A stretch of DNA of 64,000 nucleotides from assembly GCF_005795905.1 (NCBI RefSeq), contig NZ_VAWE01000001.1, positions 8,249,501-8,313,500 of the forward strand. Direction: 5' to 3'. The DNA is from Streptomyces marianii (GTDB taxonomy: Bacteria > Actinomycetota > Actinomycetes > Streptomycetales > Streptomycetaceae). The notes beneath the pieces are model-generated. The model was not told the DNA's origin and searched no databases. It saw only the letters and a program-made list of their open reading frames with translations. Shown piece after piece: positions 17,347-25,445 of this stretch (position 1 is the stretch's first letter; every line of letters begins with the position of its first letter). A program made the translations under genes and the position numbers.

Positions 17347-18887
17347 GCGACCCGGACGAGTTGCTGCGTATCGAGGGCATCCGCAAGACCTTTCCCGGCG
17401 TGGTCGCGCTCGACGGCGTCGACTTCGATCTGCGCCGGGGTGAGGTGCATGTGCTGCTCGGCGAGAACGGGGCCGGCAAGAGCACGCTCATCAAGATGCT
17501 CTCCGGTGCCTACACGCCCGACGCCGGGCGGATCCTGGTGGATGGTGAGGAGGCGCACATCAATGGTGCGCACGACTCCGAGCGGCTCGGGATCGCCACC
17601 ATCTACCAGGAGTTCAATCTCGTTCCCGATCTGTCCGTCGCCGAGAACATCTATCTCGGGCGGCAGCCCCGGCGGCTCGGGATGGTCGACCGGAAGCGGA
17701 TGGAGGCCGACGCCGGGGAACTGCTCGCGCGCGTCGGCGTGAACGTGTCCCCACGCGCGCCCGTGCGTGAACTCGGAATCGCCCGGCTTCAGATGGTCGA
17801 GATCGCCAAAGCGCTCAGTCTCGACGCGCGCGTGCTCATCATGGACGAGCCGACCGCCGTACTGACCACTGAGGAGGTCGAGAAGCTGTTCGCCATCGTG
17901 CGGCAGTTGCGGGCGGACGGTGTCGGGGTCGTGTTCATCACGCATCACCTGGAGGAGATCGCCGCCCTCGGGGATCGCGTGACCGTCATCCGCGACGGGA
18001 GGACCGTCGGCCAGGTGCCTGCCTCCACCGGCGAGGACGAACTCGTACGGCTCATGGTGGGGCGGTCGATCGAGCAGCAGTACCCGCGGGAACGCGGTGA
18101 TGCCGGGGCCGCGCTGCTGACCGTCGAGGGGCTCACGCGGGACGGGGTCTTCCATGACGTGAGCTTCGAGGTGCGGGCCGGTGAGGTGGTGGGGATCGCA
18201 GGGCTCGTCGGGGCCGGTCGTACGGAGGTCGTACGGGCCGTCTTCGGAGCCGACCCGTACGACAAGGGGGCCGTGACGGCCGGTGGTGCCGCGGTGAAGC
18301 GCCATGACGTCAACGCCGCCATGGCCGCCGGGATCGGACTCGTGCCCGAGGACCGCAAGGGGCAGGGGCTGGTGCTCGACGCCTCCGTCGAGGAGAACCT
18401 CGGGCTGGTCACCTTGCGGAAGGCCACCCGCGCGGGGCTCGTGGACCTGAAGGGCCGGCGGGAGACCGCCCAGCGGATCGCGGAGCAGCTCGGAGTGCGG
18501 ATGGCCGGGCTCGGCCAGCATGTGCGGACCCTGTCCGGTGGCAACCAGCAGAAGGTCGTCATCGGCAAGTGGCTGCTCGCCGACGCCAGGGTGCTGATCC
18601 TCGACGAGCCGACGCGCGGGATCGACGTCGGCGCCAAGGTCGAGATCTACCAGCTCATCAACGAACTGACCGCCGCCGGCGCCGCCGTCCTGATGATCTC
18701 CAGCGATCTGCCCGAGGTGCTCGGCATGAGCGACCGGGTGCTGGTGATGGCACACGGGCGGATCGCGGGCGAGCTACCCGCCGACGAGGCGACCCAGGAC
18801 GCAGTGATGGCGCTCGCCGTCAGCAACCCCACAACGGAAGCCGTCAGCAACCCCACTACGGAAACGGAGGCCACCCGTGGCCACTGA
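17343..18887 (+). CDS. rbsA: Ribose ABC transporter ATP-binding protein
   Basis: GTG 17343 has AAGGAG six bases upstream. The 514-residue protein is a tandem ATPase. NBD1 has Walker A GENGAGKST near residue 40, a Q-loop in IYQEFNLVP, a signature-like LGIARLQMVEIAKAL and Walker B VLIMDEPT. NBD2 has the degenerate Walker A GLVGAGRTE, signature LSGGNQQKV near 397 and ILDEPTRGID. That asymmetry is typical of sugar CUT2 ATPases (RbsA/XylG). It powers uptake through the permease encoded next. The C-terminus carries a small duplicated motif (AVSNPTTE twice) of no obvious role. The next gene overlaps it by 11 bases. Confidence 0.93.
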   Translation: MSDPDELLRIEGIRKTFPGVVALDGVDFDLRRGEVHVLLGENGAGKSTLIKMLSGAYTPDAGRILVDGEEAHINGAHDSERLGIATIYQEFNLVPDLSVAENIYLGRQPRRLGMVDRKRMEADAGELLARVGVNVSPRAPVRELGIARLQMVEIAKALSLDARVLIMDEPTAVLTTEEVEKLFAIVRQLRADGVGVVFITHHLEEIAALGDRVTVIRDGRTVGQVPASTGEDELVRLMVGRSIEQQYPRERGDAGAALLTVEGLTRDGVFHDVSFEVRAGEVVGIAGLVGAGRTEVVRAVFGADPYDKGAVTAGGAAVKRHDVNAAMAAGIGLVPEDRKGQGLVLDASVEENLGLVTLRKATRAGLVDLKGRRETAQRIAEQLGVRMAGLGQHVRTLSGGNQQKVVIGKWLLADARVLILDEPTRGIDVGAKVEIYQLINELTAAGAAVLMISSDLPEVLGMSDRVLVMAHGRIAGELPADEATQDAVMALAVSNPTTEAVSNPTTETEATRGH

Positions 18888-20832
18888 CACCATCAAGAGC
18901 TCCGCGGGCGCGGGCGGCGCCGCCGGCCCCGGAGGGTTGCGTCGGCTGCTGCTCGACAACGGGGCGCTCACCGCGCTCATCGTCCTCGTCGTCGCGCTGT
19001 CGGCGCTGTCCGGCGACTTCCTGACCACGGACAACCTGCTCAACATCGGCGTCCAGGCGGCCGTCACCGCGATCCTCGCCTTCGGTGTCACCTTCGTCAT
19101 CGTCGCGGCGGGAATCGACCTGTCGGTCGGCTCGGTCGCCGCGCTGTCCGCGACCGTCCTCGCCTGGAGCGCGACCAGCGAAGGCGTTCCGGTCGCCCTG
19201 GCGGTGATCCTGGCCGTCGCGACCGGCATAGCCTGCGGCCTGGTCAACGGCTTCCTCGTCTCCTACGGCAAACTCCCGCCGTTCATCGCGACACTCGCCA
19301 TGCTGTCCGTGGCGCGCGGGCTGTCGCTGGTCATCTCGCAGGGCACGCCGATCGCCTTTCCGGAATCGGTCTCGCACCTCGGCGACACACTCGGCGGTTG
19401 GCTGCCGGTGCCCGTGCTGGTGATGGTCGTCATGGGTCTGATCACGGCGTTCGTGCTGGGGCGGACGTACATCGGGCGGTCCATGTACGCGATCGGCGGC
19501 AACGAGGAGGCGTCCCGGCTGTCCGGGCTGCGGGTGAAGAAGCAGAAGCTCGCCATCTACGCGCTGTCCGGGCTGTTCGCCGCCGCCGCGGGCATCGTGC
19601 TCGCCTCCCGGCTGTCCTCCGCGCAGCCGCAGGCCGCCCAGGGCTACGAGCTGGACGCCATCGCGGCCGTCGTCATCGGCGGTGCCTCGCTCGCGGGCGG
19701 TACCGGCAAGGCGTCCGGGACACTGATCGGTGCGCTGATCCTGGCGGTGCTGCGCAACGGCCTCAACCTCCTCTCGGTGTCCGCCTTCTGGCAGCAGGTG
19801 GTCATCGGTGTGGTCATCGCGCTGGCCGTGCTGCTCGACACCGTGCGGCGCAAGGCGGGGGCGACTCCGGTGGGTGCCGGTGGGGGCGGCAGCAAGGGCA
19901 GGCAAGCGGTCACGTACCTCCTGGCCGCCGTGGTCGCGGCGGCGGTAGTGGGGGCGACCTCGCTGCTGCACGGCGGCTCGTCGACGGCGGCGCAGCAGAA
20001 GATCGGGCTGTCGCTGTCCACGCTCAACAACCCCTTCTTCGTGCAGATCCGGGCGGGCGCGGAGGAAGAGGCGAAGAAGCTCGGCGTCGACCTCACCGTC
20101 ACCGACGCGCAGAACGACGCCTCGCAGCAGGCCAACCAGCTGCAGAACTTCACCAGCGAGGGCCTGGCGTCGATCGTCGTCAACCCGGTGGACTCGGACG
20201 CGGCCGGCCCGGCGGTACGGGCCGCCAACCGTGCCGGCATTCCCGTCGTCGGCGTCGACCGGGGCGTCACCAAGGCGAAGACGGCCGCGCTGGTCGCCTC
20301 AGACAATGTCGAGGGCGGCGAGCTGGGCGCCCGGGCGCTCGCCGAGAAGCTCGGCGGCAAGGGCACGATCGTCATCCTGCAGGGCCAGGCCGGTACCTCC
20401 GCCAGCCGGGAGCGCGGCGCGGGCTTCGCCGAGGGGCTGAAGGCGTACCCGGGCATCAAGGTGGTCGCCAAGCAGCCCGCCGACTTCGACCGCACCAAGG
20501 GCCTCGACGTGATGTCGAACCTCCTCCAGGCGCACCCCGGCATCGACGGCGTCTTCGCCGAGAACGACGAGATGGCGCTCGGTGCGATCAAGGCACTGGG
20601 CTCGAAGGCCGGTACGTCGGTCCAGGTGGTCGGCTTCGACGGTACGCCGGACGGGCTGCGGGCGGTCGGGGACGGGACCCTGTACGCGTCGGTGGCCCAG
20701 CAGCCGAGGGAACTCGGCCGGATCGCCGTGGACAACGCCCTGCGGGCCGCCGAGGGCGAGAAGGTGAGTGCGACGGTGAAGGTGCCGGTGAAGGTGGTCA
20801 CCAAGGAGAACGTGGCCGACTTCGGCGGCTGA
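18877..20832 (+). CDS. Fused ribose permease and ribose-binding protein (RbsC-RbsB)
   Basis: A single 651-residue product. Residues about 1-325 are a CUT2 permease with the DLSVGS and GRTYIGRSMYAIGGNEEAS motifs. A further hydrophobic helix (about 347-365) follows a Gly-rich linker. Residues about 375-651 are a periplasmic-binding-protein type 1 domain (IGLSLSTLNNPFFVQ, VVGVDRGV, GVFAENDEMALGAIKALG, VVGFDGTPDG). In E. coli these are separate proteins, rbsC and rbsB; here the binding domain is tethered outside the membrane to its own transporter. The frame is continuous with no stop at the joint. It follows rbsA with an 11-base overlap. Confidence 0.92.
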   Translation: MATDTIKSSAGAGGAAGPGGLRRLLLDNGALTALIVLVVALSALSGDFLTTDNLLNIGVQAAVTAILAFGVTFVIVAAGIDLSVGSVAALSATVLAWSATSEGVPVALAVILAVATGIACGLVNGFLVSYGKLPPFIATLAMLSVARGLSLVISQGTPIAFPESVSHLGDTLGGWLPVPVLVMVVMGLITAFVLGRTYIGRSMYAIGGNEEASRLSGLRVKKQKLAIYALSGLFAAAAGIVLASRLSSAQPQAAQGYELDAIAAVVIGGASLAGGTGKASGTLIGALILAVLRNGLNLLSVSAFWQQVVIGVVIALAVLLDTVRRKAGATPVGAGGGGSKGRQAVTYLLAAVVAAAVVGATSLLHGGSSTAAQQKIGLSLSTLNNPFFVQIRAGAEEEAKKLGVDLTVTDAQNDASQQANQLQNFTSEGLASIVVNPVDSDAAGPAVRAANRAGIPVVGVDRGVTKAKTAALVASDNVEGGELGARALAEKLGGKGTIVILQGQAGTSASRERGAGFAEGLKAYPGIKVVAKQPADFDRTKGLDVMSNLLQAHPGIDGVFAENDEMALGAIKALGSKAGTSVQVVGFDGTPDGLRAVGDGTLYASVAQQPRELGRIAVDNALRAAEGEKVSATVKVPVKVVTKENVADFGG

Positions 20833-20906
20833 CGTCCCACGTCCGTCGCCGGCTGACGCTTCGGCTCCAGCCACCTACCAGGTATGGGTATCAGGGGAGA
20901 CCTTTC

Positions 20907-21809
20907 ATGTACGACTACGACCTCCTGGTCATCGGGTCGGCCAACGCCGACCTGGTGATCGGGGTCGAGCGGCGGCCGGGGCCGGGGGAGACGGTGCTCG
21001 GCTCCGACCTGGCCGTCCATCCGGGCGGCAAGGGCGCCAACCAGGCCGTCGCGGCCGCCAGGCTGGGAGCCCGTACGGCTCTGCTGGCCCGGGTCGGTGA
21101 CGACGCGTACGGCCGGCTGCTGCTCGACGCGCAGCGGGCGGCCGGGGTCGACACGGGGGGCGTGCTGGTCGGCGGCGCTCCGACCGGCGTCGCGCTGATC
21201 ACCGTGGACCCGGACGGCGACAACAGCATCGTCGTGTCGCCGGGTGCGAACGGGAAGCTCACGCCCGGGGACGTGAGGGCGGCGCGGAATCTCTTCCACG
21301 CCTCCCGGGTGGTGTCGGCGCAGTTGGAGATCCCGCTGGAGACGGTGGCGGAAGCGGTGCGGAGCCTTGCGCCGGGCACCCGCTTCGTACTGAATCCGTC
21401 GCCGCCGCGCCCCCTGCCGCCGGAGGTGCTGGCGGCGTGCGATCCGCTGATCGTGAACGAGCACGAGGCGAGGGTGATCATCGGTGACGAGCCGGTCGGC
21501 GACGAGCCCGCCGACTGGGCGCGGATCCTGCTCGCGCGCGGGCCGCGTTCGGTGGTCGTGACGCTGGGTGCGCGGGGTGCGTTGGTGGCGTCGACGCAGG
21601 GGGCGGCCCTGGTTCCCGCGGTGAAGGTGGACCCAGTCGACACCACCGGCGCGGGCGACGCCTTCACGGCGGCGCTGGCCTGGCGGCTGGGGCAGGGCGA
21701 CGCGCTCGCGGACGCGGCGGCGTACGCGGCGCGGGTCGGGGCGGCGTCGGTGACGAAGGCGGGAGCGCAGGGGTCGTACCCGACGCCGGAAGAGGTCGCC
21801 GCGCTGTGA
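20907..21809 (+). CDS. rbsK: Ribokinase
   Basis: ATG 20907 follows AGGGGAG. The 300-residue PfkB-family kinase has the N-terminal signature GGKGANQAVAAARLGA, the middle VLNPSPPRPLP and the C-terminal DTTGAGDAFTAALAWRLG, which contains the catalytic Asp and anion hole. It phosphorylates D-ribose to ribose-5-phosphate in the cytoplasm, using ribose imported by the upstream transporter. There is a 74-base gap after the transporter gene. Its stop overlaps rbsD by four bases (GTGA). Confidence 0.93.
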   Translation: MYDYDLLVIGSANADLVIGVERRPGPGETVLGSDLAVHPGGKGANQAVAAARLGARTALLARVGDDAYGRLLLDAQRAAGVDTGGVLVGGAPTGVALITVDPDGDNSIVVSPGANGKLTPGDVRAARNLFHASRVVSAQLEIPLETVAEAVRSLAPGTRFVLNPSPPRPLPPEVLAACDPLIVNEHEARVIIGDEPVGDEPADWARILLARGPRSVVVTLGARGALVASTQGAALVPAVKVDPVDTTGAGDAFTAALAWRLGQGDALADAAAYAARVGAASVTKAGAQGSYPTPEEVAAL

Positions 21810-22198
21810 AGAAGGCCGGGATCCTCAACCGTCATCTCGCCGGTGCCCTGGCGGAGCTGGGACACGGGGACGGGGTGCTGGTGTGTGACGCCGGGATGCC
21901 GATCCCGGGCGGGCCGCGCGTCGTCGACCTGGCCTTCCGGGCCGGGGTGCCGTCATTCGCCGAGGTGCTGGACGGGCTGCTCGCCGAACTGGTCGTGGAG
22001 GGCGCGACCGCGGCGACGGAGATACGGCGGGCCAATCCGGAGGCGGCCGCCTTGCTGGACGGGCGCTTCCCCGAACTCGGCCTCGTACCGCACGAGCGGC
22101 TCAAGGGGCTGTCGGGGGGCGCGCGGCTCGTCGTACGCACCGGGGAGGCGTCGCCGTACGCGAACGTGCTACTGCGCTGCGGCGTCTTCTTCTCGTAG
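21806..22198 (+). CDS. rbsD: D-ribose pyranase
   Basis: The 130-residue product starts at GTG 21806 inside the end of rbsK (KKAGILNRHLAGALAELGHGD, then DAGMPIPGG). It has the RbsD/FucU active-site elements: early His in NRHL, Asp in CDAGMP, and the C-terminal RTGEASPYANVLLRCGV. It interconverts pyranose and furanose forms of ribose so that ribokinase can act. It is the last gene of the operon; a long hairpin follows 65 bases after the stop. Confidence 0.92.
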   Translation: MKKAGILNRHLAGALAELGHGDGVLVCDAGMPIPGGPRVVDLAFRAGVPSFAEVLDGLLAELVVEGATAATEIRRANPEAAALLDGRFPELGLVPHERLKGLSGGARLVVRTGEASPYANVLLRCGVFFS

Positions 22199-22262
22199 TA
22201 CTCGGTCAGGCCGGTGGCGACCGGCAGGCCACCCCCGCCGCAGAGGGCTTCCGGGCCCTGCC

Positions 22263-22328
22263 CGTTGAAGAGGTCGGCACCCGCACCTGGCCCGGCCGGA
22301 CCAGGTGCGGGTGCCGACCTCTTCAACG
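22263..22328 (+). terminator. 28-bp perfect inverted repeat, possible terminator or structured RNA
   Basis: Arms 22263-22290 and 22301-22328 are perfectly complementary over 28 bp around a 10-base loop (CCCGGCCGGA). It begins 65 bases after the rbsD stop, so it could end the operon transcript. No U-run follows, and the stem is far longer than a normal Streptomyces terminator. Confidence 0.6.
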
Positions 22329-22359
22329 AGATCTCCTGCCTCTTCAACGGGATCTCCTG
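22318..22359 (+). repeat. 21-bp tandem repeat, two copies
   Basis: Unit CCTCTTCAACG(A/G)GATCTCCTG, 22318-22338 and 22339-22359, differing at one base. The first copy overlaps the right arm of the hairpin; CTCTTCAAC is also the complement of the start of the left arm. Confidence 0.8.
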
Positions 22360-22491
22360 CAACCGCCGCCTGCGCAAGCACAAGACCCTCGGCTCTCTCA
22401 GCCGGCCGAGACCAGGCAGCGGCATCAGCACGCCCTCGCGGCACAACGATCACATGTCCGAGACCACGGGGAGACTTCACCAGGGGGTTCA

Positions 22492-22533
22492 CCCCGAATC
22501 CGGAACCCTGGACCCCGAATCCGGAACCCTGGA
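22492..22533 (+). repeat. Second 21-bp tandem repeat, two copies
   Basis: A 21-base unit beginning CCCCGAATCCGGAACC occurs at 22492-22512 and 22513-22533 with perfect identity and is followed by a partial CCCTGGA. Its period equals that of the unrelated repeat 130 bases upstream, and a multiple of three keeps any frame open. Confidence 0.8.
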
Positions 22534-22884
22534 CCCTGGACCGAAACCGCAGCCGGCTCGTGCTCCACCGCCGCTCGGCCCGCGACCACGAAACTCCGCC
22601 GGCCCGCTCCGAAGCCGTGATCCGTCTCCAGGCTCTGCCTTGGCGCGGTCGAGACGCAGGGGCTCGCCTCTCGGCCGTGGCCACCTGAGCTGGGGAGAAG
22701 GCGAGCAGTAGGCGCGCGTCCGCCGCGCCGATGCGCACTGCCCGGCTGTCGTTGGCGCACGTCGCCCGGCTCGCCGCGGTGGTGTCGACTTGGCGGCCCG
22801 AGGGTCTCCGTGGGAACGGCGGCGGTCCCATCCGGTGGTGGGGCCGCCGCCGTGTGAGGGCCGTCTGGTGGCCCGGTGCATGTG

Positions 22885-23187
22885 CTAGCCGAGGAGCCAG
22901 CCGAGACCGAGGAGTCCGCCGCCCATGCGGTTGCTCATGCTGCCGTCGGCGACGCTGTGGGTGCTGGAGCTCATCGCTCCATCGGGGCCGGCCATGCTGT
23001 TGCGCTCGATGTAGTAGGTGCCGCCGTTGGCGGTGGTGCCGCTCATGACGTGGCTGGAGATCGCGCCGTTGGGGCCGGCGGCCGCGGTGTGCTGCCCGTA
23101 GCCGTCCGCGCTGGCTGCTCCTACGGAAGCGATCGCGGCGGGTACGAGTACGGCGGTGACGACGGCAGCACGCAGGACCTTACGCAT
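22885..23187 (-). CDS. Small secreted Gly/Asn/Ser-rich protein (100 aa)
   Basis: ATG 23187 (a GTG lies just before it) with AAGGTGAG upstream. The product has a clear signal peptide (RKVLRAAVVTAVLVPAAIA, cleavage near ASA at about residue 28). The mature part of about 72 residues repeats a Gly-Pro-(N/D)-Gly-Ala-(I/M)-Ser-Ser motif twice (AAGPNGAISSHVMS and MAGPDGAMSSSTHS) and ends in a hydrophobic GLLGLGWLLG. It lacks cysteines. It resembles small exported Streptomyces proteins of unknown role; the repeats suggest a beta-solenoid or self-assembling surface peptide, but that is inference. Confidence 0.7.
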   Translation of the reverse strand: MRKVLRAAVVTAVLVPAAIASVGAASADGYGQHTAAAGPNGAISSHVMSGTTANGGTYYIERNSMAGPDGAMSSSTHSVADGSMSNRMGGGLLGLGWLLG

Positions 23188-23792
23188 CACAGATGCTCAC
23201 CTTCTCTGTTGTGTGCGCCCGTTATGGGCTTGACGCATGTCATTCGGATCCCGTAGTGATGCGGATTGCCCCGAAAAGTGCTCTCAGGGAAGTCGTTCGA
23301 TGCGATCTCGCAGGTGAAGGGCAAGGTGGCTCGAAACGAGGTCCACCCATTCGGTGGAGGCGGAGCTCCCCGACGGCGGGAGTCCGGGAGTTGCCTCCCG
23401 ATCCCATGAGGACAGCCGCGCCGGGAACCACCGCGACGGTGGAGGGCCGTGTCGCCTGCCGACGTGGCCTGTCACCTGCGCGAGTGGCGCTCTGGTGTCG
23501 TTGACCAGGAGCGAGGGCACGGCGTGGTGCTCCAGGTGACCCCGCTTCGTGAGCTGTGGCGCTACCTCGGAGACCTTGCCCCGGCCGTTCTCGACGAGTT
23601 CGAGTGCGATGGTATGCAGATCGGAGGTTCTGCGGGCTTTGTGATTCAGGTTCGGACGTCTTCGCGTCGGCTTCGGTCGGTAGCGGTCCTGCGGCCCCTC
23701 CCGGCTTGTCGCGCTATAGCGTCGCTGTCCTTATCACTGCTGTGGTGGCTCTTCATTGAGCTGGTGACGCCGGTGGGCGGAGGGAGGTGGCC
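23188..23792. other. Intergenic region with a possible coding remnant
   Basis: About 600 bases between divergent genes. From about 23449 to 23640 one plus frame has coding-like third-position bias (HLREWRSGVVDQERGHGVV, RELWRYLGDLAPAVLDEFE) but no recognised family and no intact end. The rest shows nothing. Confidence 0.3.
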
Positions 23793-24677
23793 GTGGCCGT
23801 TCCAGTGGACGCTCGCACTCTGGCGGTGGAGCAGATGCGGCTGGGGGATCATGCTTTTGCGCACTACGCGGACGATGAGGCGCGCTGGGGTGTGCTGGGA
23901 GTATTCGCGCAGCTCGGATTGGCGCGTGGTGAGAAGGTCGTCGTCCTGGCTGATCCCGCCGTCTCGGACGACGAGGTGTTCCAGCGGTTGTTTCCGCATG
24001 CGGGGTCGTCCGAGGCGGCGCGGGAACACGGTCAGCTGGAGTTCACCAGCATGCGCGAGCTGATCCATCCCCAGCGGCACTTCACGGCGGAGCGGCAGAT
24101 GGGGCGCCTGAGGGAGGAGACCGAACAGGCCCTCGCCGACGGGTATGCCGGGCTGCGGTCGGTCATCGACATGGCCTGGGTTCAGGACCTGGAGATGGAC
24201 ATCGAGGGCGTCATGCACCGCGAACTCCACGCTGAAGCCCTCTTCACAGACCGCCGTTACGCGGAGATCTGCACGTACGACCGCCGTCGCTTCGCTCCCG
24301 AGACGGTGGAGGCCATGCGCCTGGGGCACCCCGTCGCCCTGCTGGAGCAGCCGGGGCAGCTGGGAGCTTCCCATTCCGAGCAAGGGCTGCGACTGGTCGG
24401 CGAAGCGGACTGGTCAACCCGAGAGCAGTGGAGCGCCGCCTTCCGGGCCGCGCTTGCCGGCTCAGGCTGTGACGAGCCGCTGACGGTCGACCTCACCCCG
24501 CTGACCTTCCTGTCGGTGACCTGCGCGGCGGAAGTACTACGGCAGGTCAACCGGTCCGGCTCGCGTGAGCGGTTGGAGGTTCACTGCACCCCGTTCCACG
24601 CAGATCTGTTCCGCCGCCTCGGAGCTCGCCAGATCGAAGCTCTGGTCCTGGTCGAGAGCGAGGGAGCCACGCGATGA
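23793..24677 (+). CDS. MEDS-domain/STAS-domain signalling protein
   Basis: GTG 23793 is preferred (AGGGAGG five bases upstream); GTG 23787 is possible. The 294-residue protein has an N-terminal MEDS (DcmR-like sensory) domain, about 10-190, with GDHAFAHYADDEARWGVLGVF, GEKVVVLAD and an EICTYDRRRF stretch. A STAS domain (about 205-290) follows, with LTVDLTPLTFLSVTCAAEVL; the FLSV Ser is in the place normally phosphorylated in anti-anti-sigma factors. It likely passes a ligand signal to a partner-switching module. The stop overlaps the next gene (ATGA), which encodes the matching kinase. Confidence 0.85.
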   Translation: MAVPVDARTLAVEQMRLGDHAFAHYADDEARWGVLGVFAQLGLARGEKVVVLADPAVSDDEVFQRLFPHAGSSEAAREHGQLEFTSMRELIHPQRHFTAERQMGRLREETEQALADGYAGLRSVIDMAWVQDLEMDIEGVMHRELHAEALFTDRRYAEICTYDRRRFAPETVEAMRLGHPVALLEQPGQLGASHSEQGLRLVGEADWSTREQWSAAFRAALAGSGCDEPLTVDLTPLTFLSVTCAAEVLRQVNRSGSRERLEVHCTPFHADLFRRLGARQIEALVLVESEGATR

Positions 24678-25096
24678 CCGCCCAGACCATCGCGACCCGG
24701 GACGAAGGAGAGCTGCTTCTGCAGTCGCGGTTCCACGCCGCCGTCCTGGCGAGGGTACGCATCGAGGTCGACCTCCACGCGTCCATGACCACCCTCACCG
24801 AGCAGCGCCGCGCCCACTTCGTTCTCGCTGCGCACGAGGTGATGTGCAACGCCGTACGACACGGGGGAGGCGAGGGAACCCTCAGGCTCTACCGGAGTGC
24901 AGACGGTGTGTGCTGCCAGGTGACCGACGAAGGGCCCGGCCTCAGCGAAGACATGATTCCGCGCACGCTGCCTTCTCCGGACGTCTCGAACGGCCGGGGC
25001 CTCTGGCTGGTCCGCGAGCTGACCGACCGTTTGGAAATCGCACGGCACGCCGCCGGCACCAGCATCACCTTCGCGATGGGCCTCGACGCCGCCTGA
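24674..25096 (+). CDS. RsbW-type anti-sigma serine kinase (HATPase_c_2)
   Basis: A 140-residue GHKL ATPase alone: N-box HEVMCNAVRHGGG, G1 box TDEGPGLS, G2 box NGRGLWLVRELTD. Such proteins bind a sigma factor or a STAS protein and phosphorylate the latter. Its ATG lies inside the stop of the MEDS-STAS gene, so the two are made together and are probably kinase and substrate. No sigma gene is adjacent; the target sigma factor must be elsewhere. Confidence 0.88.
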   Translation: MTAQTIATRDEGELLLQSRFHAAVLARVRIEVDLHASMTTLTEQRRAHFVLAAHEVMCNAVRHGGGEGTLRLYRSADGVCCQVTDEGPGLSEDMIPRTLPSPDVSNGRGLWLVRELTDRLEIARHAAGTSITFAMGLDAA

Positions 25097-25445
25097 GGGC
25101 TGTCCCGCAGTCCCTGGGGGCCGGCGCGCGGCGTCGGATGCGGTGCATCGCAAGGCGGAGAGTCGTCCTCATACTCGGTGTACTCGGATGATTCGACAAC
25201 GCGGCGAGGCGCCGTAGCGGTGAGGCAGAGAACGCGTCCCGCACGTCTCCGGTGCGCTCCGCGCGACGAAGGCCCGCGCGACGAAGGCCCGCTCGACGTC
25301 GGAGCCCTTCTCGGCGTACCAGGTGCCCACCGGCTGTATGTCAGGGTTCCCGTCGGTCGTGGCCGCAGGTCCCGTGACGGTGCGGGGCCGGGGTGTGCCC
25401 GCTGCGGCGAACCCGTCCCGGCGACGCGGAGGCGGCACTGCGTGG
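25097..25445. repeat. Intergenic repeat region
   Basis: Begins with GGGCTGTCCCGCAGTCCCTG directly after the stop, then a conserved-looking block (25146-25215, GCATCGCAAGGCGGAGAGTC ... CTCGGATGATTCGACAACGC) that recurs in decayed form at 15380-15442. A perfect 15-bp tandem (GCGCGACGAAGGCCC) follows at about 25259-25288. A minus-strand reading (DIQPVGTWYAEKGSDVERAF) may be a gene remnant. No intact gene. Confidence 0.5.

Larger units (their letters stand above)
22199..22884. other. Repeat-rich intergenic region after the ribose operon
   Basis: Holds the 28-bp-arm hairpin (22263-22328), two sets of 21-bp tandem repeats (22318-22359 and 22492-22533) and, near 22363-22400, a short plus-strand reading (NRRLRKHKTLGSLSR) that loosely resembles the C-terminal NRRRRHSTLGYLSP motif of IS3 transposases. 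No intact gene is supported. Confidence 0.5.

Noticed and set aside
16944..18755. 600-codon minus-strand frame opposite lacI/rbsA
   Set aside because: It shadows two well-identified genes; no domain is recognisable.
19398..20906. Long plus frame leading into rbsK
   Set aside because: Upstream of ATG 20907 it reads Arg/Gly-rich out-of-frame sequence of the transporter gene; rbsK starts at 20907.
22318..22533. Tandem 21-bp repeats as a CRISPR array
   Set aside because: Units are directly adjacent without spacers and the two pairs differ in sequence.
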